DNA of 64,000 nucleotides from Ancylostoma caninum. Its lineage: Eukaryota > Nematoda > Chromadorea > Rhabditida > Ancylostomatidae. Each line of letters starts with the position of its first letter. Positions within the stretch are counted from its first letter, which is position 1. The stretch is taken from assembly GCA_037903475.1 (NCBI GenBank), contig JBAJFG010000052.1, positions 186,001-250,000 on the forward strand, written 5' to 3'. A program made the translations under genes and the position numbers. Shown piece by piece: positions 14,155 through 27,000 of the stretch. The notes below the pieces were generated by a model. It was not told the DNA's origin. It made no database searches and was given only the letters and a program-made list of their open reading frames with translations.

Positions 14155-14715
14155 ACTGTAGATAAATTCCGCCTCAAGGTGGTGAGAGACGGTCATGTTA
14201 TGACACAATATGATGGTGTGGCAGATCAGGCTTCTGTCAAAGGAGTGGAAATGGATCCCGTTGTGAGATTCCGGTTCCCAGAAATCAGAGAATGTGTTGC
14301 TGAGCTTAGATTAAGTCGTTTACTTAATACGCCCAATACCCTTCATAAAAATGTCAGTAAATACGCCGAAAACAAAAAAAAAATAACACAGGTGATGTAT
14401 GATGATCAATCAGCGCTTGAATTAGAACTAGATAGGGAAAAAAAGTGTCAGTTTGAGAGAAATATTAGAAGAATGCTAGGCAAGTTTTTATCAATGTATG
14501 CATTTATACAACGCACTTTAGAATTTCGGACAAAATTCACGGATGCAAAGAAAGATCTACCCATACATATTGAAGTAATAGAGAAAAAGTACTTCAAAGA
14601 GGTTTCTTACCTCGATCCCTTGAAATTGCGTGGCAATTTAACCTTAGGTCTCATAAACGGGTGGAAATGGCTTGAAATCTCATTGACGAGTTTTCGAAAT
14701 GCCTTTCTGCCATAG
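14155..14715 (+). CDS. Unrecognised basic ORF without introns, possible gene fragment or element-derived ORF
   Basis: An open frame of about 190 codons follows a possible acceptor (ACAATTCAG, ending at 14,150) and closes with TAG at 14,713-14,715. It is the longest non-repetitive open frame in the intergenic part of the window, in a genome where real exons are usually under 190 bp. The product is lysine- and glutamate-rich: a first third with alternating hydrophobic residues (residues such as FRLKVVRDGHVM), a helical charged middle (ELELDREKKCQFERNIRRML), and an ending LGLINGWKWLEISL. No signal peptide, membrane span or catalytic motif is visible. Codons are AAA-rich. I do not recognise the family. 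It could be a retrocopy, a fragment of a mobile element, or an exon of a gene whose other exons I could not see. Confidence 0.35.
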   Translation, partial: TVDKFRLKVVRDGHVMTQYDGVADQASVKGVEMDPVVRFRFPEIRECVAELRLSRLLNTPNTLHKNVSKYAENKKKITQVMYDDQSALELELDREKKCQFERNIRRMLGKFLSMYAFIQRTLEFRTKFTDAKKDLPIHIEVIEKKYFKEVSYLDPLKLRGNLTLGLINGWKWLEISLTSFRNAFLP

Positions 14716-15204
14716 AAATGGCACAAATAGGACAAAAACTAAGCAGCGATGGATCAGCGCGGAAAAGCGTGAGTGAATAATCCTAATCCGCCTCGGGGGA
14801 GATTAGCAGAGTTACGAGCGGCTGACCTGAGCACGGCTGACAATAGCCGAAATCGCCATGGCAACAAGTCGGCAACAGCGCGTTTGCGCAATCACACGTG
14901 TGTCCGATTAGACAACATAATTTGCCGAGCGCTTTATCCGTCCACTATCCGACCGACACCGGCGTTCGTATTTGGAACGGGCTCGAAAAAGCAACAATGA
15001 TCCAAAAAAAAGAGGAAATGAAGCAAAAATGAAGCGTTCAATGGTTCCAGAGAATTTTAAAATCTGAAAGACACCACATGAATGCAGAACGCCTCCATCT
15101 GAAAAGATATACCATCTCAAAAGAAAAAGAATAATAAAAAAAAACTACCGAGATGGAAAAAAATGCAAAGATAATTTCTTTCTTAAGCTTTGGAAGAACA
15201 TGTA

Positions 15205-15594
15205 CAATACTGCTCACGGGATCGTGAAAACCGACGGTTTTCTTGAATTACTGTGGAATTTGCCAGGATCAGTTCCTATATGCTTGACTTTGGGGGTCTC
15301 TGCTTTAATTCACAATATGCTTGAAATCCTGTTCATCGCCGCATTTTTCAGCTACTACTAGTCCTATCCATTACACAGCATCAATCGGTATATCGATTAC
15401 TAGGACAAAACCAGTAAACCTAAAGTTTTCCTCAACATTGAGTAGGTCATCTGAAAGCTCTCTTTGAGATAAATAGAGTGGTGACCAAATCGTTTAGATT
15501 GGTGCAGTTCTACGAAAGTTATGGCAAAGCGACGGTGGGCCACGCTCACTCCGCGGAGCGGCCGTCGGTTTTCACGATCCTGTGAGCAGTATTG
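15205..15594. mobile_element. MITE with TA target duplication, Tc1/mariner type (390 bp)
   Basis: The left end CAATACTGCTCAC and the right end GTGAGCAGTATTG are exact reverse complements, each flanked by TA (15,203-15,204 and 15,595-15,596). Pairing extends inward about 35 bp with one or two mismatches through a block containing ATCGTGAAAACCGACGG. No transposase ORF is present. TA flanks and short inverted ends suggest Tc1/mariner mobilisation in trans. Confidence 0.8.
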
Positions 15595-15599
15595 TAGTT

Positions 15600-18500
15600 A
15601 ATCTTGGCCTTTTTATTCCAGAGCTTCTGATTCCTGTCTACGGACTGAGGTTTAATGAATAAATGCAAAATAAATACTGAGTTCCTAGAAACAGCACACC
15701 TAGAATTTAAATCAGAAACAAAAATTGCTTCGATTGCTCTGTTATGCAGGTAACGCCAGTGTGATTCACAAATTATATTTTTTTACAGATTCAAAAGTAC
15801 AGAATGTTACCCTGAGGCGCAAGTGGAATGATACTCCCACAATTTCATTACCATTAGCAACAGATGGTATAGGTCTGCGAATGCGATAGTGCGTGTAATG
15901 GTATTGATGTGGACGTCGAAACGTGTTTGGTGCAAGTTTTTTGAAGCATAATCTGTAGGCTGCGAGTAGATAGCACTATCGTTAAGCGTGAATAACAATA
16001 CTCGTAGAGTTCTGCTAGTATAAATCTGATTATGAGCCACATTCGTGCTTTGGCACTGAGAAAAAAAGGTGATTTTATTGGCAAAAGAGCCACACCCCTG
16101 TTGCCCTATTATTTTCAGGAAAAATAGCCTGCAAAGGGTATAAATATGTGCAGCGGCGAAGCACTAATACATATATTCTAGCGATTCGGAAAATTGCCAA
16201 TGTAAGTCACCAATGGGTATGCAACACTCTAGAAAGGGTTAAGGTGCTGAACAAATAGAGAAGAACAAAGTTTTAAATGAATAAGAGAGATGCATCGGTT
16301 GTTCGAAATGGAGCGCTGTGCTTGGTCCAGACGGAATCTCCAGGGAAATAGAAGAAACTTCGCGAAATTCCTCGAAAATTCACAGGAAGTCGCCGGTGAA
16401 GAAATACCAGAGTGATGTTAAGTAAACTGCATGAGAGATCAATTCCAATCATCATTCCTATCCAGCAACTTTAGACCAGTCGCTCCATTTTTACGATCAG
16501 ATGATCCGTTTTATTTATCCGTCATCGTGTTGTCGTTACGATTAATGTGAGTAGGTATATATAAAGCCTCGCATAGCCGTCAGCGAGATCGACTCGGACT
16601 GATATCCATTTTGGGCTACGTAAGGAGCGCTTGTGTTGCTGCTGTATAAGCCTCCGATAACTGATACACATAGAAATGAATGCCGTCTGAGCAAAGGCGA
16701 CTACACCTTGAGCGGAGTATAGCGATAGCCTTGCAAAATTTCTTGTGATCATGACCTGACGCAGTGAAGATACGCACGCAAGGAAAATGGAGTTAGATTT
16801 CAGAAGTATTCTAAATATTGAATAAACATTCCTTGAGATATCTAGCGGAGCGAATCATCTAATTCATGAAGCAATCCACTAAATAAATCACTGGTAAGGA
16901 AGAAAGAGGATGTTCAATGAATGTACATATGCTCAAATATCAGTTTCTTCCAAAAATCTTATACCATATTTCACTTTTCTCGAACTATCATAAAATTGTT
17001 GGGTATGAAAAGAATCCGGTTGGCCAATTTTTATAGATTTAGAGTAGTAGGACATTCTACCCCACTTCACTGTCAAAATTTTCAACTCGAGACCAAGAAA
17101 TTCTGGATCGAAAAATAAATTTTGGTGCAAACCTTTCGGATCCATATACATACGTACTAGTAAGACCCAGGCTGATCCTGCACAGGTCATCCTCTCACTC
17201 CATATCTCAGTGTTATACAACCAAACTACAGATCAACATTCAAGAGATAACTAGTGACAACGATGGACCAGGATAATTAGAGATGCGGAATAAGGGTAAG
17301 CGCTGCGGAAATCGGCAAAGTTTATCCTAAGCGACCATAAATACTCTTTTTGCATAGTTGATAGATAACAAAATGAAACCAGAGCTAGTTCAAGTAAGCA
17401 GAGTGGGTAGAGGGTCTCATAAAATGGCAGAAGAGAGAAGAAATTATGGCATAGGCTGAAGGAGGAGAAAGGGAGCTGTGACGAAAGTAGAGGAAACAAC
17501 TATACGTACACCAACGTAGCGATACGGACGGGGCCGGGATAGTCTTGACAAGTCATGCGCACCAGTGTAGCCATTCTGATGCGTGCACACTTCTTGTAAC
17601 CATCAAAACTTCTTACAAATGGTCATCTCGCCTGAAGAGGAGTGAAACTTTCTGTTGCGTGGTCTGGCGACCTCAAATTGAGTGTCAAACGTAGACTTTC
17701 GCACGGATGTTCTCAAAACCCAGATGACGACACGTTCCCCTACTTTTTAGCCGCTAGAAGAACGTCACGACGTGGTCCGTGTGTTTCGAGGTGTACAGTC
17801 ATTGAACGTGAATATGTGGTAAAACGAGTGGTTTAGTGGAGCAATCGTGGTGTGAAAAAAGCGCTGAATTCACTGTGCAGCGAAATGCATGAAGTGGATT
17901 ACACGCTGCTGGAATGAAATTGACCGCCGCCCGCAGTCGCTGAAGTGACCGCGTAGAAGTCGAGGCCACGCGATCAAATCGATGACGTCGCAGAGGATCT
18001 GCAGCGCCAGTTCAACGACTACTCAAGTGTCATTATTAATTTCGTGTTGACACTCACTTGTCCGCACGCGCGACAGGTACCGGCATCCAGGGGATAAGTG
18101 GTTGCCGTGTGGCACTATGGGGGCAAAGAGGTTCAGAGCTGGGAACCGAGGAGAATACGAGTACGCGGGCAACAGGTGGAAGTAACGCACAAGGAGCTAG
18201 GTGTGACCGACCGCAAAGTAGTCGGCACGGATAGTAATCGCAAGTGTCGGCCGCCTCACAGATAGATACGGGGATCATCTGGGAGGAGGCCGTCGGGGGA
18301 TGCGCTCGCTCGGGACAGCCAGCTCTGTCACTGTACATCCGGGGAGATGGTTCAAAGGGCATCCAGTGCTGAATAATTTGAGATAAATGGATTAGAATCT
18401 ACATGCTCCATTGAGATTACCCAGGGTGAACTTGCCAAGTCTCCCGTCCCCAAATTTACCTATTGTTTACATTGGCTTCTATACTTTTACCCTGTGTAAT

Positions 18501-21500
18501 CTCAATTATGCATCCAGGCACAGCTGCTCACAAGGGATATAGGTACAATTATAAGGCAAGCGATAAAAATTAATTTCTCAGAAGAATCTATATAGTCTAG
18601 TTTATATTAGTCCAATTTTCCGAGCTCGAAAACTGCAATGGTCTGACCTAGCAGAGACCTCACGGAGAAGAAAACAAGCAATCAAAAAAAAAACTGTTTT
18701 GTAGGGTCAAGCCGAGCTATAACACTAAGAAAAGGCTGAAAAGTTAAAATTTTTCAGATGAATTCTCTAAATAACAAGGTGTTCCTTCAGTAATTACGAA
18801 GTCCAGGATCCGGATGCAGCATTATTGGTTACTCATGGTAAATGTGTCAACATATCCCAATTTACTCTTTACCCTGCAGGTTTGCCACGTCTTCCATGTC
18901 CATCCTTATCGACGTCTATGCAAGGGGTGCATGTATCACTGTGGCTACGCAAAGTAAACGTGGTAACAGCACAAAATTTACCCATCAGAGCATTTTCTTG
19001 TTGGTAATGACAATGACGCTTCAGACCAAGTTGGATGTGATTACCCCTGGGTATGATTACTCATCACCCAAGTGATGCATACGGGTCTGGTAATGCAGCA
19101 CTCTTCAGCAAATTTTCTCATAACTGTAGCGCGGAATTTCAAATCAGGTAAATCACAGCATTTTTTCTGTCCAGAGGTAACAAAACTCATCCGAGTATGG
19201 ACTATCCATAAAAACGCTAAAAATCCAAAACAACTGCTGAGAAATCAGGAAAAATCCATGAAAACTCCAACAAGTGTGACGTGCGGCCGGCGTCAAGGCT
19301 GAATGTTCGCTGTATTTGGCAACGGTGGGCAATATTCAAATCGCGAGGGGCTGGTTGACTGGCCCCGTGTAACCTTGAAAACGCCCGCGACTCGCCTCAA
19401 TCGTATTTTCGCTAAACGCATTGCTCGAATGAAATGCTGGTACGACGACGAGGTGAATTGGAGGTAGTTAATATACTCGGTTGCGTAAACCGGGTCAGAA
19501 ATTAAGGACACACTATGAGGAGTAAGGGGATTAACCCTTACTTTTCACAGAGTTAACACTGTATTGTTACATTCAGTTCATAGCTAATCGTCTGAAATTA
19601 TAAACATCGACGAGAGAGAATTGGTGATTTCAACAAGTGACCCATGCAATAAAAAATGCAAAAGAAGGATTTGATGAGATACGGCACCTACAGAGCTGTT
19701 ATAAAAGTTGTGTAGGCTTGTAGCCGATGGAACAACATTTGTGCTGACGAATGTTAGCACAAGTATTTCTTGAGAAAGGAGATGCAATTGAGAACAGATT
19801 CAATACTATGTTTTTTTTTCTCTCCCGAATCGAAAATGGTGGGTGCAAGTGCGAAGATGATAACCCTCTCGGTTAACCCTGCTCTGTTTTATTCCCAAAA
19901 CTTACAAAAGTATTAGGATGAGGGGGCAATATTCCAAGCCTCGGAAAGATAATTAACAAGTTCCATCAAGACAGGAGAAAAGCTAAACCATAGGATAGCG
20001 CCAGAAGAATCAGCACGCTAGATTGGTCAGATCAGGAGTCCTGACGGAACAAGATCCACTCTGCTAATGAAATGAGAAGATGGGGGGGGGGTGTTCTTAA
20101 TGGACATTGAGGACTTCAGCTTGAAACGTAAGGTATTGCTCAGAATATACGCATGACTAAGAGGCTGATCAGCATTTCACTTTGCTTATTTTCTATTATT
20201 TTTTATTTATTTTATTACATTTTATTTACACGTTACAGCATCGCGATGCAAAGGCAGCATCATTCGCGACTCCAGGAACGCGGAGCAACGGCAGCACTGC
20301 GATGCAACGGCAGCGTCATTCGCATTCCACGATACCGCGAAACAATAGTCCGTTGCCTTGCGGTGCTGGTGGTGCACTGTTGCCCTAGATTTGGGAATGA
20401 TGCTGTCGTTGTACTGCGGTGCTGGCGTTGTATTACGACCCTGGGTTGCGAGTGATGTCGGGTTGGCGTTGCATTGTGTGTGTTGGCGTCGCTAGAGATG
20501 CACTGCTGTTATAGTGTCGCGAAAAAAATGGAAATCTTTCTATTCATCTACGCATCGCGCGAGTACGCTTACAGGTTTGCTCAATTGTTTTTACTGTAGA
20601 TTTATTAAAATTGTTTGATGTTGAAAATGGCTTGGCGAACCGATTGAAATGTAGGTTTGAGTCTAGAAATATTAGATGTGAAAATTATCTCGGTTCACAC
20701 CACGGTAATTTTCGTACATGAATTGTCTTCAAGACCCATGTCATCCTTGTCGCAATTAAAGAACATTTCGCGCAGGTGTTGGTTGACTGAATTTGTCAAT
20801 TTATACCGGGGTAAAAACCCCCGTGAGTGTGCTTCCTTCACGCCCGCGGCAGAAATGACGAAGAACAGATGAAATCAATAAATAAATAACCACGTCGTGT
20901 AAAGTGGCCGTCAGATTTAGGATCAGTGTGGTGGATCACCCCACCACATCCATATCGATCCGTATTGGGGCTAAACTAAGGAAAATCGATAATATTGATC
21001 GATAAATCGATGTCCGAATGGGAAACATCCGGTGAGTAGTGTCCTAGGTCCTACACCGGATTCGAATGGTGTCTCATGTTATCGAGCACCTTCCATCGCC
21101 ACCTCGCTTACAGATGCCTTCTCACCTTTTGAATCTGGCACCACGCGCACTGGCCAGGTTTTTGAAAAAAAAAAGTGTCGTGATCCTTTGAAACAATCAA
21201 TTAATCCATTGAGAGCAAGAAAACGGGATGCCCATCATCTAACTGATATGGCAAGTTGTGCTTTTTGGAAAGAATCCTGGCTGAAATAGGCAGACGAGAA
21301 ACATTCAGAATTACGAAGATGTGCTTGAAAAATTATCCGATTGGAAGAAATTCTCAACGGAATTCGAATGGGAGGGTAAACGGAGTAAAACGCAAAGGTT
21401 TGCACCGGTTCCGTGAACACTTACAACTTTTTGCCCACAGAACTTGTCATCTTGACGAGAAGGGTAAAATATTCCCGGAAACTTCCATGGATACTACCAC

Positions 21501-24010
21501 AGATCAAATTATAATAAGACTTATGTATTTTGATAGAATGTGGTATTCAGCCAAAAATAGCGAAGTAGGCAGCATAGCAACGAAAGCGTGGACAACGTTA
21601 AGAGGATCATGACGGAGAATGGGGGCGTATTGAAGACGTCTTGTGGAATATTTTCCAAACAATAAATGCTAATGCTTGAACGTTGACGATGGGGAGTAAA
21701 CAACAGAAAAAATAAAATGTGTCTCATCATACAGTAAAATATATGGAAATTCTCAAACCAACTTAGGCTGAAGAAGAGCTGAGTTTGAAGCCCCGCTTAC
21801 ATGGCTGCCACTTCGCCCCGTTTCCCTCGAAATTTGTCCAAGTTAGCGAATGTTCGTTCTTTACTTGATAAGAAATGAACTGTGCTGTTAGCATACCTTT
21901 GTACACGAACAAATTCGCCTGAGTGGTGAGCAGTGTTTGCTCGTTGACTCATCCACCGACTCATTTCTTCCGGTGTCCCCTTCTCTTGGTCTATCATTAA
22001 ATTAGTCGCTGAAGTTCATGGTCAGCAAGCAATTTTCTTTCCTTCTTTGCACCGAAAAGTATCAATAACGGCTCAGGCTGGAGTTTGCGTTCTGGCTGAA
22101 ATCAGATGACACTCAACTCTATAGTTCCGGAGGGAATGAACTGAAAGGATGAACGAATGAATCATGCCCAATCGTTTGGATGAACTTGACTGCAGTGTGC
22201 TGGTGAAGTTGGGAAGATTAATTATGGAAACTGAGCTCGCCTTGGTACCTATTAGTTAGCAAATCTGAGAAAGTAGCGCAGGTGTTTTCACTATTGCCAA
22301 TCCAGTGGTTGGGAATGAAGTGCTCAGTTAAAGTTAAATGTCCTGGAAAGTTAGCTGAAGGTCCAAAAAAGTTAATTGTTACCTTACATGTTTACCTCAC
22401 ATGACTCAGAACGCTGAAACTAGAGCATAAGCACTTGCGGGTGAAAAGACGATACAAACAGAGATTGTACTCATAATAAGTAACGAACTTCCATGACGTT
22501 TCCTATCAATTCTACAAGGAATTTCCAAAGCAAGTCTGGGAAAGTAGCCAGACCGCTACTAAAAGTGAGCCATATGGGGTTACACGATGTGCGTCACCGC
22601 ATCAGTAACTGCTTGCCATATCAATTCAGCACCCACGTCTTGCGTTGACAAAAGCAAGATGTGGAGCGCTACTCCTGGAAAGGGAGACGTGACGAATCCG
22701 AGGGAATGTTCAATTCATGCGAATGCTCTGTCGCAAACCTCAATCGTTCTAGCGTTCCAAAGAAAAACGCTTCGTACCTATAAAAATATCAATTATGGTA
22801 ATGTTCGGAGAAGTTCTCATCACTCTTGGTCTTCATAAAAAATTGACTACCGAAATTCGGTTTTTTATCCAACAGTTATCCGAATTCCAATTGGATTCTT
22901 CTCAACGTTTTTGGCTACAGGAGATTCTGAAGAAGCTTGAATGACATTCATTGGAGGGCATGATAAAAAAAAATTGGGATCTCCGCATTTAGCAAGGAAT
23001 TCCGCAGAACATTTGAAAACTTGCAAATGAAAAATTTTCAGCCTTATTATGAAGGATTTTTTGATTCGGAGACCTCCCCCTCCCTCAGTCTACCAATGTG
23101 CACAGGCAGGTAGGAGATGAACGATGTTAGTGTTAGGAGGGTTTTGTTAGTTCGGAAGAGTTTGTGCGAGAAAGTAGGAAGACTGAACCGAATGTTCGTC
23201 GTGGAAATTTCCAAATGGGAATGGGAGCGCTACACTTATTTTTTTTTGTCAGGTGGTACATAATGAGCTGGTAGAGCCTTCAGCGAGCAGCAATGGTGCC
23301 GATTTGTACCTGGTCATGCAGAAGCAGGCAGCAATTTACTAATCACCGACGGCCTTAGCGAAAGCTGACTGAAGTAGGAGGTGTATAGGTCCTATATGGC
23401 TTATTTGCTTGACAGGAAGTGAAACTGGAAAGACCTGTTATCTACAGAGAGTATTGTGAAGTCTCCTATGCAGACCGTTTATTCCGAAAACTTTACATTT
23501 GAGAAAACAATAAGAATGAGTAGTTATCTTAACTACCTTCTGAAGTTTGTCTTCCACTGGATCACAGAAGTGTGCAGTGCGGAGGAAGCCAGACAGTGTT
23601 TCGATTCCCTTTTTCCATCTTTTACTCTTCAGTCCTCTCAAACTCACCGCGCTACAGAAGCAAAAGCATGAGATAATATGAATAACTTAGCGAGGTGAAG
23701 TTTGACTTGTTAATTTCGAAGAAAATGAGGTAAACACCACCAGCCCTTCAGCAGTGTGGTGCATTTGAATGCTGTGTGCTGGCAAAGATGGTGAAGCTGA
23801 TTATGCGGAAGTGAGTCCATCCACTTTGGCAGCCTTCTCATATGATGTGCCCAACGAAGTTCCCCACAAGTTTTCAGCATGGCCAATCCCGTGATTGGGA
23901 AGAAAGTCCTCAGCAAACTGAAGGTCCCAGAAAACTATAATGTAGGTTCATGGTTCAATCGCTCAAAAACGCGTAAGTCGTGCATCTGCTCCAGAGGTTC
24001 ACCTATTCAG
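15600..24010. other. Intergenic, no gene recognised, diverged repeats
   Basis: It contains a CpG-rich patch at about 17,500-18,370 and a degenerate GCAAYGGCAG-type repeat tract at about 20,230-20,520. A pair of direct, diverged copies of a roughly 200-bp unit lies at about 22,180-22,370 and 23,760-23,950; both contain a GCCAATCC..GATTGGGAA type block. Within the CpG-rich patch a minus-strand ORF (18,362-18,057) is preceded by an acceptor-like TTATTCAG and ends at a strong GTGAGT donor, so it could be a first exon. No compatible second exon was found. Confidence 0.4.
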
Positions 24011-27000
24011 GAGGCTAAAACGGAGGGTTACGATGGGCACCTGGAGTGGGAAGGCGACACGAACAAGGTAAGCTACGGCGCACGATGACCTGCAGAAGAC
24101 GTTCGATGAAGGTGCTCCATTCCAGATGCTCTGCATGAAGTACGAGTTCTACGAAAAAATTCTGAGGCTTCGGCAGGACGGCAACAAGGAAGACGTCATG
24201 GAAGTGTTTGACACATTGGGCGTCGCCGCATCAGTGAGTCGTCGCCACTTCGTTTCGGCCAGCTCGGTCCTACTCAAAGAAAGCTGGAGAGACTCTGACT
24301 GCCAACACCGTACCCAAAATTTCAGGAAATAATAATGGAGTACCCGAAATTTCAGGAAATCCAAATGGAGTATCTGTGTGAGCTGCTCCAACAATCACAA
24401 TCGGCCGAGATGGCTAAGGAAGCTTTGCTGATAGCCATATGTATTGGCAGCAGGCCACTGGTCGAATTGATTCTCACCCTTTTTCGGGATTACCCACACG
24501 AGGAACGAGCAGGTTAGTAGAATGAGCCACATTTGCACTTGCCTTTTGAATCCTACACATAACACAGGAATTCTTTTCCTGCTGGTTCAGGAAGATATAA
24601 TTAGTAGTTCTTCATCCAAACACTGACTGCCGAGTTGAGGGGTTGGAAGAGTTTCCCCAAACAAGGCCGTTGTGGATTTTCTAATTTCGAGGTCTCTTCT
24701 TTTCCCACAACTGAGCATCGCAGCGGGAAGGGTACGCCGTCGACCAGTAGTGAAGAATGAAATCTCCCCAACCTTTCAACGCGCTGGGACCCATTTGTGG
24801 GTGAAACGCAGTGCAACGTACATATTTTGTTGACATCACATCCCTGCAGAGTCCAGTTCCTCTCCTTTGTATCTGATCGAAACCTACCAGCTCCCTTCTC
24901 CACAAGACCATACTAGTCGTTATCATATCAGACAGGAGACATTGAACCACTTGCTGAGCGCGCTTCACGTTAATCGGTCAATATGCATCTCAATTCGGAG
25001 TTGACATGCATGAGGAGTAATTCTGGAGGTGCCTATCGTCCTCTCCATTGCTGGCAACGCTGCCCCCTCAATTTTCTTACCAGTCAACTCCAAGTGTTGA
25101 CTGTCTAAATAACTCCGATGGTTCCACTCGATGTTCAGCTTCGTATCTCATACGTATGAAATCAGCAGACATTCAGCTGACCTTCCTGAACACCTAGTCG
25201 TCCTTAAAGTTAGGCATCCACAGAAAACACCTGGAACGCCCTCCATTCGTACGAGTATCAAGTGCCGTGATGGAAAATCCCATTGCAAGGAATATTTGTG
25301 ACTTGGAAAAGAAAATTATACTAAGAAAATTATACTAAGTCATTTGTTCGCGCTCCTTCTGTGGCGCTGAAATTTCGTGTAACTTCTGATTTGCCGATTA
25401 TACCAGCTCTGAGTAACAATAGCTGTTTCCGCATATGTCATTACAATACGCGTGTAATTTAAAAGTCTGTGGTAAATAAAAAGTACGTGTAGATCAGGTA
25501 TGACCAGCGTATAACCCTACGAACTTTCAGGTTTCTGAAATTCAGGCGAAAATCGAAGTTAGAGCATGAAAACAAATTTTACTTTATCCTATCACTAGTC
25601 ATGCATCATGATGAGTCAGTGTGATGAGGAATTTTGGCAACTCTATCTTTTTCCAGTTGAAAAATAGTCTTTTTACGGGAATACCGGCATTGTGTGAACC
25701 GGCATGGGGCTGCAATTGTCACATGCCAGGTAACGCCACTCCATAGAATACCACCAGGTTACTGCCGTAGAAAAGGTCAGAAAAGTTTAGGAAACTGAGT
25801 AAAGCTTGAAAAAAAAACTTATAAAGTTTGTGAATTCCAAAAACTATAAGTATGGATCAGGTTCAACATCGTATCTATAGGCACAACAAGTAGACCGGTG
25901 GTCTCGCACCTGCACACGAACATCCACGAAAAAGAATGTAGATAATTATGATTACTGACATATGAAACTAGACAGTTGTGCACAATAGAGGCACCGAAAC
26001 GCATGCAAAGTCCAACACAATCCGTTTACAGCTGTCCGAATCATTTCGCATCTTTAGCGACAAAGCTTTTTCGTAGTGTACATAAAGCGCATCTTGTAAT
26101 ATTCCTGAAAGGTAAAGAAGCAGACACAAATCAGCAACCTCAGAGATTTTCCAAGTTCACGCTGGGCGATGTCTCAATCTGGCAACTGCACCTCATCCGT
26201 TCCAGGATGCTCGAACTCGGCCGGATTTCTGCCGCACATGACTCCTCTCATGCTGGCGTGTATAAACAACAACTTCGCCATCGTACAATGTTTACTGCTC
26301 AGAAATCACTCCATTGACATTCCTCATCACAGTTCATGTGAGTTTAGAGTAATTAAAAGCTCAGCGCTGCTGACTGTAGTCCAGGACATATCACTGAGGT
26401 TAGATTTCCAAAGGCGCTAAAAAGAGGCTAGGAATTGGTCATTAACAGGATTGATGGTTCTGTCGAAATAACGGAGGCCTACATGCCTGCAATTAACTGC
26501 TCATTTACTAGACTGCACTTAGTCGAGGCCCAATTAGCTGGAGTTTAGGTAAATGCGACGTCTGTCTCCTGGTTTCGAACAGTAATATGGATACAATAAG
26601 GAGGGTAAGATTATTAAATTTCCGGAAAAAAAATTCACTTCACAATTAATGAGCTTGCGAAAAAATTCCATGCTGTGGGCATGAGTCTGTGTATTCTGGA
26701 ATACACAGCAATATCCCACATGTGGATAAACTTTTCAAGAAAAGTTCACGAATTCCACAGTTGGAAAGAATATAGATAAAACAAATACTTGCCACTGTGA
26801 ATTCAGAATTCCCCGAGTTTAACGTCAACAACTTGTTCGATAATAAATCTTTGCTCATTACGTCAGCATTTTCGGAGCATTCTGAGCATATGCAAGTCTC
26901 TATGTGGCAGAAGCGACTTTGGGAATTTTGCGACGTTTTCAAGCAGATATAGAAGGGATGTGAGCTCAGAACCAGCGGAAATTCGCCAGTTATCTCTAAT

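Noticed and set aside
18057..18362. Minus-strand first exon in the CpG-rich patch, ending at a GTGAGT donor
   Set aside because: Every plausible downstream acceptor leads to an early stop; kept only as a note in the intergenic entry.
23879..24010. ATG at 23,879 as the start of the TRPC protein
   Set aside because: The segment belongs to a direct repeat also found at about 22,180-22,370, and an acceptor (ACCTATTCAG) just before 24,011 marks the likely exon start. The true N-terminus remains unknown.
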